This document shows, one piece after another, positions 1-8,776 of a DNA stretch of 64,000 bases. Every line of letters starts with the position of its first letter. Within the stretch, counting starts at the first letter, position 1. The notes below the pieces were generated by a model. The model was given only the letters and a program-made list of their open reading frames with translations, was not told where the DNA came from and did no database searches. Source of the DNA: Saprospiraceae bacterium (lineage in GTDB: Bacteria > Bacteroidota > Bacteroidia > Chitinophagales > Saprospiraceae); NCBI GenBank assembly GCA_016713025.1, contig JADJPZ010000004.1:3635001-3699000 (forward strand), read 5' to 3'. The position numbers and the translations under genes are program-made.

Positions 1-690
<690 letters not shown>

Positions 691-1138
691 ATGATCTTTA
701 GCGGCTCTATCTCTTCTTAAAGAAATCGCTACTTTTTTCTAATATTTTCTTAAAGTCCGTCTTAATATCTTCTTTTCAAGGGATTCCAAATCCTCCTTAC
801 CTATATTCTCTTATTAAGTACTACTATCCAATCGTGTCAATGAACTTTTTCTTTCTATATCTATCACCTCAATCCCTTCGGATCAGGCATCTTTATATAC
901 TTACTCTATCTCCCCAAAATCCACATCCCTATTCTCTCTCTTCATCTCTTTGGGGCCGCAAAGATATTACTTATTTCCTCTATCAGCAAAATATTATCCA
1001 CTTTATTTTTAAATCTTTTTCGAAATATTCAGCAGACCCCTTCAATTCTCTCTCCTCCCACTCTCATTCATCTATCATCATACCCCTTCCTTAACTCATA
1101 TAATACTCCTTCTAATACTTTCCCCGCTTTTGGGAGCG
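691..1138 (-). other. rRNA operon leader region, no protein gene
   Basis: This stretch between the 16S 5' end and promoter P1 is pyrimidine-rich on the plus strand. It would be transcribed as a long leader of about 440 nt from P1 or about 265 nt from P2. An 86-codon plus-strand frame at 834-1094 runs antisense to the leader, has a low-complexity Ser/Leu/Pro composition and resembles no protein, so I treat it as chance. Confidence 0.6.
959..990 (-). promoter_or_regulatory. rRNA promoter P2 (Bacteroidota type)
   Basis: The complement of 959-966 reads TATCTTTG, a perfect TAnnTTTG -7 box. The complement of 987-990 reads TTTG, the -33 element, with a 20-base spacer. This is the sigma-ABfr type consensus known from Bacteroides and Flavobacterium. 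It faces the 16S gene. Confidence 0.7.
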
Positions 1139-1168
1139 CAAAGGTAAGGGGAAAAAAGAAATTTCCAA
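1139..1168 (-). promoter_or_regulatory. rRNA promoter P1 (Bacteroidota type)
   Basis: The complement of 1139-1146 reads TACCTTTG (-7 box). A TTG at 1166-1168 (complement) sits 19 bases upstream, as the -33 element. An A/T-rich tract follows upstream (1170-1260) and could act as an UP-like region. Together with the second copy 180 bp downstream it forms a tandem rRNA promoter pair. Confidence 0.72.
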
Positions 1169-1272
1169 GAAAAAAAGTAAAAAAATAAAATTTAATTTTT
1201 ACTGCTTGCTAATTTTGTCTATAAAACAAAATATAATTTTGTATATTAATGAATATTAGAGTAAAATCAAAA

Positions 1273-2109
1273 CTATAACATGCCGAAATGATTTTGAAAT
1301 GCCGATGTTGTCAGTAAATACAATTTTCTTTTGTCACTGACTCTGATCCGTCGCTCTGTAACTACCGCTGCAGGTAGGCCTTTTATCTTATAAAAAAGAT
1401 TGATATAATATTTGTATGCACAATACACTCCTAATCTGGATGAATTCGGTAGTTGTTTAATGCCACAGAATGCTTCAGAAAATTCTTTTTGAATATCATC
1501 TTCAATAGCTTTTTTATCATTTTCAGTAAAATGTTTAAAATTTATGCCCGGAAAATATACCCTTCCTCTTTCTTGATAGTCTGATTTCATATCACGCAGA
1601 AAGTTGATTTTCTGAAAAGCTGAACCTAGAGCACAAGCAAATGGCTTTAATTTCTCGTATTCTTCATTATTGTCACCTAAAAAAACTTTTAGACACATCA
1701 ATCCCACAACTTCTGCCGACCCAAAAATATATTTTTTGTATTCTGATTCATCAAAGTAGGTGGTTTTATCCAGATCCATCTCCATGCTGTCTAAAAATGC
1801 GTGTATCAATTCCGGGTCAATTGAATAAGCATTGACAACTCGCTGAAATGAATGTAATACAGGATTCAAGCTTATTTGGTTATCTATAGCTTTGAAAGTT
1901 TCCTTTCGAAATTCGGAAAGTAAACCTGCCTTATCTTTATCATGGAAAGTATCGACTATCTCATCTGCAAACCGCACAAAACCATATATAGCATAAATGG
2001 GTTCTCTCAGCTCCTTGGAAAACATTCTGATCCCCAAAGAAAATGACGTGCTGTATCTTTGGGTAATTAATTTGCTGCATTCAAATGATACTTGTGAAAA
2101 CAAATCCAT
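1273..2109 (-). CDS. crtB: Phytoene synthase
   Basis: Condenses two geranylgeranyl diphosphates to phytoene, the first committed step of carotenoid synthesis. At 278 residues it has the normal squalene/phytoene synthase length. The first Asp-rich motif is DEIVD (49-53) and the second lies in LRDMKSD (171-177, Asp173 and Asp177), both needed for Mg-diphosphate binding. QERGRVYFP near 179-187 is also typical. The start lies only four bases after the crtI stop on the same strand, so the two are almost certainly one transcript, crtI first. No cyclase or ketolase follows, so the final pigment cannot be read from here. Confidence 0.93.
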   Translation of the reverse strand: MDLFSQVSFECSKLITQRYSTSFSLGIRMFSKELREPIYAIYGFVRFADEIVDTFHDKDKAGLLSEFRKETFKAIDNQISLNPVLHSFQRVVNAYSIDPELIHAFLDSMEMDLDKTTYFDESEYKKYIFGSAEVVGLMCLKVFLGDNNEEYEKLKPFACALGSAFQKINFLRDMKSDYQERGRVYFPGINFKHFTENDKKAIEDDIQKEFSEAFCGIKQLPNSSRLGVYCAYKYYINLFYKIKGLPAAVVTERRIRVSDKRKLYLLTTSAFQNHFGML

Positions 2110-2113
2110 AGGC

Positions 2114-3586
2114 TTATGATTTAATTCTTTTTAAAATTTCGCTTGCCACAACCTGACCTGATATAATCGATGGAGGCACTCCGGGACCAGGTGTTGTTAA
2201 TTGACCAGTATAATAAAAATTTTCGAGCTTTTTATTTTTTAACTTTGGCTTTAGAAATGCTGTTTGACTCAATGTATTTGCCAAGCCATAAGCATTTCCC
2301 CTGAAAGCATTATAATCATTTTTGAAGTCTTCAACACAATAGGAACGCTTAAATAATAAGTGCTTTCTGATATCTGTTCCGATGATCAAATTGATTCTGT
2401 CACACATTACATTGAAATACTGTTCTCTCAACGTGTCATTATCTTCAATATCCGGTGCAAGCGGCATTAGCAAAAATATATTTTCTTTGTCCGGAGGTGC
2501 TACTGAAGGATCTGTGACTGAAGGGGTACACATATAGAAAAGGGGTTCGTCTGGCCATGCGGGTTTTTTATAAATATCATGTGCGTGTTTTTTAAAATCT
2601 TTATCAAAAAACAATGTATGATGATGCAATACCGTTATTTTAGTATCCAAACCTAAATAAAATAAAAGCGAACTAGGCGCCATCACCCTATTGTCCCAAT
2701 ACTTTTTAGTGTAATTTTTATCTTTCGCACCTAATAAAATCTGGTCTGTATGGTGATAATCAGCGCCTGAAACAATGTAATCAACCGAAAAAGCCTCCGT
2801 ATCAGTAATCAGCATTTCAGCTTTATTTCCGCTTGAACCTATAGATGTTATTGCAGCATTTGTCCTAAAGACAACCCCGTATTTTTTACATATTGTAATA
2901 AATGCATCTATGACTTCATACATGCCTCCTGATGGATACCAAGTACCCAATTTAAGGTCAGCATAGTTCATAAGGCTGTAAAGAGCCGGAGTGTCTTCTG
3001 GTGTTGCCCCAAGAAACAATACCGGAAACTTCAGGATATTGCGCAATTTCTCGTTTTTGAACAATGCATCGATCTGTTTCGAGATAGAAGAAAGCATCTG
3101 CAATTTGAAAAGGCTTTGCACAACCCTGATATCAGCAAACTCCATTATAGAATGCCCGGGTTTCCATACAAATTCACTCATACCGACTTTATACTTATAT
3201 TCGGCATCTTCCAAAAACTTGTCAAGCAGCACGGCGCTACCCGATTCTATGTTTTCGAATACCTGTCTCAATGCTTCATAAGATGCAGGTAATGTTAGTC
3301 TGTCGTTCTGTCCAAACACCACTTCATAGGATGGATCCAATCTGATAAGTTTGTAAAAATCAGATGTGGTATGACCAAAATGGTTGTAAAATTGCTCAAA
3401 TACTTCCGGCATCCAATACCATGAAGGACCCATATCAAATGTAAATCCCGATGCTTCAAATTTCCTTGCTCTTCCTCCAAGTTCAGCGTTTTTTTCAAAA
3501 ACAGTCACCCTGAGACCTTCTTTGGCCAAACAAGCCGCAGCTGCTAAGCTGGAAAACCCAGACCCTATGATTCCTACACTTTTCAA
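2114..3586 (-). CDS. crtI: Phytoene desaturase (CrtI type)
   Basis: FAD-dependent desaturase converting phytoene to lycopene or a related polyene. The dinucleotide-binding motif GSGFSSLAAAACLAKEG follows the proposed start directly, then the ELGGRA motif. The C-terminal TPGPGVPPSIISGQ block is the usual bacterial-type CrtI signature. The frame stays open to a GTG at 3658, but that codon lies inside a terminator hairpin and would add 24 residues with no family match. A TTG at 3584-3586 gives the canonical N terminus (MKSVGIIGSGFSS), so I chose it. About 490 residues is normal for the family. It forms an operon with crtB. Confidence 0.92.
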   Translation of the reverse strand: MKSVGIIGSGFSSLAAAACLAKEGLRVTVFEKNAELGGRARKFEASGFTFDMGPSWYWMPEVFEQFYNHFGHTTSDFYKLIRLDPSYEVVFGQNDRLTLPASYEALRQVFENIESGSAVLLDKFLEDAEYKYKVGMSEFVWKPGHSIMEFADIRVVQSLFKLQMLSSISKQIDALFKNEKLRNILKFPVLFLGATPEDTPALYSLMNYADLKLGTWYPSGGMYEVIDAFITICKKYGVVFRTNAAITSIGSSGNKAEMLITDTEAFSVDYIVSGADYHHTDQILLGAKDKNYTKKYWDNRVMAPSSLLFYLGLDTKITVLHHHTLFFDKDFKKHAHDIYKKPAWPDEPLFYMCTPSVTDPSVAPPDKENIFLLMPLAPDIEDNDTLREQYFNVMCDRINLIIGTDIRKHLLFKRSYCVEDFKNDYNAFRGNAYGLANTLSQTAFLKPKLKNKKLENFYYTGQLTTPGPGVPPSIISGQVVASEILKRIKS

Positions 3587-3650
3587 GCCAAATATTTTTA
3601 AGAGAGATGACCAAACACGTGATGTTGAAAAATGTTTTCTATCTATAAAA

Positions 3651-3686
3651 AAAACCACTTCTGCAAAAGCAGAAGTGGTTTTTTAA
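3651..3686. terminator. Hairpin terminator between htpG and crtI
   Basis: A perfect 12-bp inverted repeat (AACCACTTCTGC / GCAGAAGTGGTT) with an AAAA loop is flanked by A and T runs on both sides, so it can act in both directions. On the minus strand it lies just downstream of htpG (stop at 3757) and should end that transcript before crtI. Confidence 0.8.
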
Positions 3687-3756
3687 ATTTTAACTCAAAA
3701 GATACTTAATTGATATTCTATCGATAATCAAATAGGTGGTAGCTCATTGTCTGTAT

Positions 3757-5625
3757 CTATTTTATAAATTCCAGGCTTCTACTTATAAATGATGAAAGAT
3801 GTTCGCCACTGAGCATGTTTTGATTGAGTAAAGCGAGATCATGAAGGTAATTGGCAAAGTCCGCTTTTTTATCATCGCTCTTCATTTTCAATAATTTTTC
3901 GGCCACCAGCGGATGATTTGAGTTGATCACCACATTGTGACTATCCGGAAACATATTCATATCCATACCCTGGAGTGCCTGCATTTCTTTCATCCTGCGC
4001 ATAAACTCAGGTTTGGTAATAGTCACAGGATGGTCTGTTGGCGATAAGGGTTTTAACTCGATATGTCCGCCACCCAGATTTTTTATGGCATTGGTAAATA
4101 TATCTTTTACCTTATCCTGTTCTGCCTGACTCAACACAGACTCTTTGGTTTCTTCCTTTTGCACCAACTGGTCAGGTGTGTCTGAATCCACTCTTACAAA
4201 GGTCACTTCATTGCCTTTGTACTCAATGTGCTGCATGAAATGATTGTCGATTATGGTGTCCATTTCCAGTATATCATATCCGTAATCTTTGGCTGCTTTG
4301 ATATAACTATGCTGAGCCTTGGTATCGTTTGAATAAAGGTAAATAATCTTGTTGTGTTTATCAGTCTGATTACTTTTGACTTTTTCTTTGTACTCTTCCA
4401 GCGTAAAGTATTCATTCTCCAAATTTTTCAAAAGGGCAAATGATATGGCCTTTTCGTTGAATTTTTCATCAGAGATCATACCATACTTAACGAAAGTGCT
4501 GGTTTCTTTCCATTTCTCTTCAAATGATTTTCTGTCAGCGTTAAAGAGTGATTGAAGTTTTTCAGCCACTTTCTTTGAAATATATGTATTTATTTTTTTG
4601 ACATTGGCGTCTGACTGAAGGTATGACCGCGATACATTGAGCGGAATATCAGGTGAATCGATAATGCCATGTAACAGCATAAGAAATTCAGGAACGATTT
4701 CTTTCACATCGTCGGTAATAAATACCTGATTGCTGTACAATTGGATTTTATTTTTTTGTACTTCAAAATTATTTGTAAGTTTAGGAAAGTATAAAATCCC
4801 TGTCAGATTGAATGGATAATCTATATTCAGATGAATCCAGAATAAAGGCGGCTGGCTGAAAGGATGTAGCTCTCTGTAGAAATTTTTATAATCATCATCC
4901 GTCAGATCGGCAGGTTTCTTTTTCCAGATAGGATGTGGATTGTTGACGATATCGTCTACTTCTGATTTAATCTCTTGCTTTGCGTCTCCTTCTCCTTCAT
5001 AAGTTGTTTCTGTCTTTGTGCCAAACTTGATTTCTACAGGCAGGAACTTACAGTACTTATTGAGCAATTCACGTATTCTGCTATCCTCAAGATATTCCAC
5101 ATTTTCTTCATTGATGTGAAGAATAATTTCTGTGCCTCTTTCTGTTCGGTTATGTGGCTCAATGGTATATTCAGGATTTCCGTCACATTCCCATCTGACA
5201 GCCCCGGCATCATCCCGAAAGGACTTAGTGATGACTTCTACCTTATCAGCCACCATAAAAGAAGAATAAAAGCCGAGTCCAAAATGGCCAATAATAGAGG
5301 CATCATCCTTGTATTTTTCAAGAAATTCTTCCGCAGAAGAAAAAGCCACCTGATTAAGGTATTTGTTCACCTCATCTTCGGTCATCCCTATACCCTGGTC
5401 AAGTATATGGAGTGTTTTGGCTTCTTTATTGACTTGTATTTCGATTTTGGTATCACCCAACTCACCTTTCACTTCTCCTTTTAAGGCCAGTGTTTTGATT
5501 TTGGTGGTGGCATCCACTGCATTTGACACCAACTCCCTGAGAAAAATCTCATGATCGGAGTATAGAAATTTTTTAATGATGGGAAAAATATTTTCCGCTT
5601 GTACTGATATATTACCTTTTGACAT
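3757..5625 (-). CDS. htpG: Molecular chaperone HtpG (Hsp90)
   Basis: Cytosolic ATP-dependent chaperone. The N-terminal GHKL ATPase is complete: RELVSNAVDA holds Glu31 and Asn35, DQGIGM is at 76-81 and GHFGLGF at 113-119. A middle domain and a C-terminal dimerisation domain follow, ending without an MEEVD tail, as expected in bacteria. At 622 residues it is full length. The start is the first Met of MSKGNISVQ, typical of the family in Bacteroidota. The downstream hairpin at 3651-3686 likely ends its transcript. Confidence 0.97.
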   Translation of the reverse strand: MSKGNISVQAENIFPIIKKFLYSDHEIFLRELVSNAVDATTKIKTLALKGEVKGELGDTKIEIQVNKEAKTLHILDQGIGMTEDEVNKYLNQVAFSSAEEFLEKYKDDASIIGHFGLGFYSSFMVADKVEVITKSFRDDAGAVRWECDGNPEYTIEPHNRTERGTEIILHINEENVEYLEDSRIRELLNKYCKFLPVEIKFGTKTETTYEGEGDAKQEIKSEVDDIVNNPHPIWKKKPADLTDDDYKNFYRELHPFSQPPLFWIHLNIDYPFNLTGILYFPKLTNNFEVQKNKIQLYSNQVFITDDVKEIVPEFLMLLHGIIDSPDIPLNVSRSYLQSDANVKKINTYISKKVAEKLQSLFNADRKSFEEKWKETSTFVKYGMISDEKFNEKAISFALLKNLENEYFTLEEYKEKVKSNQTDKHNKIIYLYSNDTKAQHSYIKAAKDYGYDILEMDTIIDNHFMQHIEYKGNEVTFVRVDSDTPDQLVQKEETKESVLSQAEQDKVKDIFTNAIKNLGGGHIELKPLSPTDHPVTITKPEFMRRMKEMQALQGMDMNMFPDSHNVVINSNHPLVAEKLLKMKSDDKKADFANYLHDLALLNQNMLSGEHLSSFISRSLEFIK

Positions 5626-5748
5626 ATTTAAATTGATTTTTAATTTTTACGTTACATGTCAAAGTCTGTGCCACTACAGTAAATATGACATTTTGACAGA
5701 GTAATACCATTTCAACCTAATGAAAGTTGGCAAAAATTCAGTTTTAGA

Positions 5749-5968
5749 GGTGTGTATAACTCATTGCACAAATTAGTAAAAGCTCTTCAATACCCTCAAT
5801 CCCTAAAGGGACGACCCACCCACTCCTTCAAATCAACGCACTGCACTACCATTTAGGCTAGCTTGCCTGTCATGTAGATACAAGCAAATCTCCTCCATAT
5901 GTCTATTCAAATTAGCACTTGTAAATAAATACATTTATTATTAAGTGCAATTTGTTATGCAAACATTT
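5749..5968. repeat. Inverted-repeat element between serA and htpG
   Basis: The 354-bp gap between the two genes has no gene. Its left part carries GTGTATAACTCATTGCAC (5751-5768) and its right part GTGCAATTTGTTATGCA (5945-5961), which is imperfectly complementary to it. The same pair of ends bounds 24509-24623, so this looks like a small non-autonomous or structural repeat family rather than chance. Confidence 0.4.
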
Positions 5969-5979
5969 AAGTGTATATT

Positions 5980-6927
5980 TCAGAATGGCTTTAGGGCTGC
6001 TATCAATCTTTGAGCCAGCTCTTCACCAATTTTATTTTGAGCCTCTTCAGTTGATGCTCCGATATGCGGTGTCAATGATATTCTCGGATGTGAAAGAATA
6101 TCTCTGCGAGGCGTTGGCTCATTGTCAAAAACGTCCAATCCGGCTGCTGATACGTTTCCGGAATCCAAAGCCTGAAGTAAAGCGTCCTCATCAATGGTAC
6201 CTCCACGGCTTGCATTGACAATAAACACCCCTTGTTTCATTTTAGTAAATTCTTTTGAGCCCAAAATAGGATCTCCTACAGACGGGATATGGAGTGATAT
6301 GTAGTCTGAAGTTCCAAGCAAGGTATCCATATCAGTTGTTTTGATATCAGTAAAGAAACCCAAAGTGTCCGGCCCAACTTTAACATTTGCTTCGCTGACG
6401 TATGGATCTACCGCTACAATGTTCATACCCAGACCAAGCCCCACTCTTGCCATTTCCTGTCCTATGCGCCCAAAACCAATAATACCCAAAGTCTTGCCTT
6501 CCAGCTCTGATCCTTTAGCATATGCTTTTTTGAGATCATTGAATGCTGTGTCACCTGTTGCAGGCATATTTCTGTTGGATTGATATAAAAATCGGGAAAG
6601 GCTAAGCATGTGCGCCATGGCCAGCTCGGCAACGGATCTGGATGATGCCGCAGGAGTATTGATTACTGCTATGCCTTTGGATCTGGCATAGTCAACATCT
6701 ATATTGTCAAGTCCTACCCCACCTCTTCCGATCGCTTTAAGATTAGGGCAGGCATCTATCAATTCCTTGCGGACTTTGGTTGCACTTCTTACACATATTG
6801 CGTCATATGCATTGAGTTTTTGGGGCAAATCAGCCTGTTCTATTTTATTTGTATCTACTTCAAAACCAGCTTCATTCAGTAGTTTTTTTCCAATGGGCTC
6901 GATACCATCATTTACAAGGATTCTCAT
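5980..6927 (-). CDS. serA: D-3-phosphoglycerate dehydrogenase (short type)
   Basis: Oxidises 3-phosphoglycerate to 3-phosphohydroxypyruvate, the first step of serine synthesis. It belongs to the D-2-hydroxyacid dehydrogenase family: NAD-binding GFGRIG at 151-156, substrate-binding GRGGVGLDN at 67-75, and the catalytic set Arg241 (ASRGG), Glu270 (DNEP) and His288 (TPHIG). At 315 residues it is the short form without a C-terminal ACT domain, so no direct serine feedback site is visible. The family contains other 2-hydroxyacid dehydrogenases, but the substrate-binding segment favours SerA. serC is not adjacent. Confidence 0.88.
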   Translation of the reverse strand: MRILVNDGIEPIGKKLLNEAGFEVDTNKIEQADLPQKLNAYDAICVRSATKVRKELIDACPNLKAIGRGGVGLDNIDVDYARSKGIAVINTPAASSRSVAELAMAHMLSLSRFLYQSNRNMPATGDTAFNDLKKAYAKGSELEGKTLGIIGFGRIGQEMARVGLGLGMNIVAVDPYVSEANVKVGPDTLGFFTDIKTTDMDTLLGTSDYISLHIPSVGDPILGSKEFTKMKQGVFIVNASRGGTIDEDALLQALDSGNVSAAGLDVFDNEPTPRRDILSHPRISLTPHIGASTEEAQNKIGEELAQRLIAALKPF

Positions 6928-6954
6928 GACTTATAGATTTTATTAATAATGAGA

Positions 6955-6962
6955 CAAAGGTA
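6955..6962 (-). promoter_or_regulatory. Putative -7 promoter box for serA
   Basis: The complement reads TACCTTTG, matching TAnnTTTG, 28 bases upstream of the serA ATG. No convincing TTG -33 element is seen at the right distance. Confidence 0.45.
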
Positions 6963-7207
6963 GAATAATTAAAAAAGTTAAAGCATCCCCAGGAGAAGCA
7001 TTAGATAATTATTAACGTAGGTAAAAATAATAAAAAAATATAATCTATTGAATGTCTGCATAATATAATGGACAAAAATAAATATGTGTAAAATCTGCCG
7101 ATCTCAGGCAACGAAAAGAGTTGTTTATGAATCTTAAGTATATGAGGCTCAAGGTCTCAGATTGATATTCTTTTCAAAATTCAATTTGAAAAAATTCTTT
7201 AGCGAAG

Positions 7208-7243
7208 TAAAAAAGGCATTCTGAAAGCAGATAGCCTTTTTTA
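7208..7243. terminator. Hairpin with A/T-run flanks
   Basis: AAAAAAGGC (7209-7217) pairs with GCCTTTTTT (7234-7242), forming a terminator-like hairpin. No recognisable gene ends just before it on the plus strand, so it may be left from a lost gene. Confidence 0.45.
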
Positions 7244-7278
7244 TTTTAGGGATAAACAGGTTTATAATATTATATACC

Positions 7279-7376
7279 ATGTCGTTTAGTTAAGGCCATA
7301 TTTTGAAGTCCTTCCCTTCTAAGGGAAGGATTTAGGATTTGTAAAAACAAGTAAAAATACTTTAACTAAACGACAT
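7279..7376. mobile_element. MITE-like element with 16-bp terminal inverted repeats
   Basis: The left end ATGTCGTTTAGTTAAGG (7279-7295) is the near-perfect reverse complement of the right end CTTTAACTAAACGACAT (7360-7376). The ~98-bp interior holds a second hairpin (TCCTTCCC / GGGAAGGA, about 7310-7330) and no reading frame. Size, ends and lack of coding capacity fit a miniature inverted-repeat element mobilised in trans. No clear target duplication is visible. Confidence 0.6.
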
Positions 7377-7452
7377 TGATATTTTATACAACAAAAGTCC
7401 ATGATCGCTCAGAGGCTTTTATATTGTTTTGATTAGAACTTGATCATTTCAC

Positions 7453-7497
7453 AAAAGCCACATAACTCTTGATTTGTTATGTGGCTTTTTGTTTTTG
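7453..7497 (+). terminator. Hairpin of the GCCACATAAC type
   Basis: AAAAGCCACATAAC (7453-7466) pairs with GTTATGTGGCTTTT (7476-7489), followed by a T-rich tract. A related hairpin occurs at 8570-8610, where it follows the stop codon of an HTH-regulator remnant, and a degenerate one near 9705-9740. This suggests three decayed copies of one gene end. Confidence 0.6.
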
Positions 7498-7547
7498 TTC
7501 ATTCGTGCTTGTAATTATGGTTCATGGCACAGCAATGGCAACGCACG

Positions 7548-7569
7548 GACGTAGTTGCAAACTACGCCC
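7548..7569 (+). repeat. REP-like palindrome 1
   Basis: GACGTAGTTGCAAACTACGCCC forms a short stem around TTGCAA and is followed by an AGCA-AGGG motif. This is the shared architecture of all the palindromes in 7.5-9.84 kb. Confidence 0.6.
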
Positions 7570-7586
7570 AGCAAGGGTGAATGCTT

Positions 7587-8072
7587 CTAGAATATTTCAA
7601 TATCTATATAATTTACTTCCATTGATTTTTGATCCAAATAAACTACGCACTTAATTTTTTCTTCATTATTTGATACCAAAAGAACGACCAATTGGTTGTT
7701 TTCTTCTAAAATAGAAATTATATCGAAAGAGCATGGATCTTTAAGATGCTCAAAAAAGTACCATTTGGATATTATGATATTGTATTGGTTGTTTAACAAA
7801 TCTTGCTTTTCTCTATACTCTTTTAATGAAGGAATCTTACTATCGTTTAAATAATATATTTTGGAACAAATTTCATTTTTTAGTCGTTTTTCCTTAAATG
7901 GATTGACAATGCAAAACGGAAAATGTATTTTGTCACCTCCCGTAAAAACGATTCCTGTAATAAAGGGAATTGAAAACAAGCAATATGATATAAACGATCT
8001 TATAACAAAGATTAAAATTAATATAGCAAAAATACTATTCTTAATGTTTAGATAACTTATTAATTTAGCCAT
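7587..8072 (-). CDS. Uncharacterised membrane-anchored protein
   Basis: Not recognised. The 161-residue product starts with a hydrophobic segment at about 13-45 (isoleucine/phenylalanine-rich, one or two passes). A charged Lys/Glu-rich domain that could face the periplasm or cytoplasm follows, with no catalytic motif I know. Base composition is very AT-rich, lower in GC to the eye than the flanking housekeeping genes. It sits alone between repeats, on the opposite strand to the hairpin at 7453. It could be cargo carried with the repeat tract. Confidence 0.5.
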   Translation of the reverse strand: MAKLISYLNIKNSIFAILILIFVIRSFISYCLFSIPFITGIVFTGGDKIHFPFCIVNPFKEKRLKNEICSKIYYLNDSKIPSLKEYREKQDLLNNQYNIIISKWYFFEHLKDPCSFDIISILEENNQLVVLLVSNNEEKIKCVVYLDQKSMEVNYIDIEIF

Positions 8073-8172
8073 GACAAATAATATGTATAAATTTACTAAT
8101 TTGTTTTTCTTCCACGATAATAACTATTCATGGGAATAGCTTTGGTCAAACTTCCTGGGTAAAACCACATTG

Positions 8173-8402
8173 CCTCTGCTGGCGCAAGTTTGCAACTTGT
8201 GCCTTTAACACAAATTATTTACATAAGATACATCCAAAAAAAATTTAACTACCTTTACTACAACTGCAAAAGTAAACAAAATAGATTCTAACCTTACATT
8301 TAAATTTGTACCTTGATCTTCTATTTTTATTTTAATCTCGTTTTGAACTTAAACAACTTTGCAAAGGTAGAAGGGCACGAGTTACCAACTCGCGCCAGAA
8401 GG
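8173..8402. repeat. ~230-bp cassette, copy A, bounded by inverted REP-like palindromes
   Basis: Copy A begins with CTCTGCTGGCGCAAGTTTGC and ends with a palindrome in the opposite orientation (8374-8396, GGCACGAGTTACCAACTCGC core). The interior contains a run that recurs nearly base for base at 9419-9653, including ATACATCCAAAAAAAATTTA and CTACCTTTACTACAACTGCA. It has no reading frame. Two facing REP palindromes around a conserved spacer is the BIME-like form associated with RAYT (Y1) transposases. No such transposase is in the window. Confidence 0.7.
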
Positions 8403-8429
8403 GCTCGTATGGCTATTGATGGATACATA

Positions 8430-8566
8430 CCAATCTGGAACTCGACAGTAAAATGATACAACGTATTCAGGAAGTGACTAAAATGGACTCTAAAGCAAAG
8501 GAGCATGTCTTCGCCATGCTCGACGCTTTTATCAGGCAGACTAAAATGGAAGGTATACTACAGTAA
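8430..8566 (+). pseudogene. C-terminal remnant of an HTH (XRE-type) regulator
   Basis: The frame ending at 8566 reads NLELDSKMIQRIQEVTKM followed by a helix-rich tail ending in FIRQTKMEGILQ. That spacing resembles the C terminus common in short XRE-family regulators of Bacteroidota, which often carry a hinge and a dimerising helix of the LDAFI type. The DNA-binding N terminus is absent, because upstream sequence is repeat cassette A. The assignment rests on pattern recall, so the family is uncertain. The stop is followed at once by the 8570-8610 hairpin. Confidence 0.4.
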
Positions 8567-8569
8567 TAC

Positions 8570-8610
8570 AAAAGCCACACAACTTTATCTGTTGTATGGC
8601 TTCTGTTTTT
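8570..8610 (+). terminator. Terminator-like hairpin after the HTH remnant
   Basis: AAGCCACACAAC (8572-8583) pairs, with G-U pairs, with GTTGTATGGCTT (8591-8602), then CTGTTTTT. It is homologous to the hairpin at 7453-7497. Confidence 0.6.
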
Positions 8611-8654
8611 GCACATTCCTGCTTATATTCATGGCAAAGCCATGGCTTCACTCA

Positions 8655-8675
8655 GACGTAGGTGCAATCTACGCC
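8655..8675 (+). repeat. REP-like palindrome 4
   Basis: GACGTAGGTGCAATCTACGCC, followed by GAGCGGGGG. The ~70 bp before it (from the hairpin onward) also resembles the ~60 bp before palindrome 1, so hairpin plus palindrome were duplicated as a unit. Confidence 0.6.
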
Positions 8676-8697
8676 GAGCGGGGGAAAAAAATATCCT

Positions 8698-8773
8698 CCT
8701 AAAACTCATCGAGACTTTTGTCTCCAAAAAACGTTTCAAAGATTATCTTCAGAAAAATATAGCTGCGCTGTAA
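8698..8773 (+). pseudogene. Second short C-terminal gene remnant
   Basis: An open tail ending at about 8773 reads LKLIETFVSKKRFKDYLQKN and four more residues before TAA. It resembles the tail of the upstream HTH remnant (MLDAFIRQTKMEGILQ), as if from a paralogue whose body has been lost. Very short, so low confidence. Confidence 0.25.
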
Positions 8774-8776
8774 AAT

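Noticed and set aside
834..1094. 86-codon plus-strand frame antisense to the 16S leader
   Set aside because: Low-complexity composition, no start signal, lies inside the rRNA leader between two rRNA promoters.
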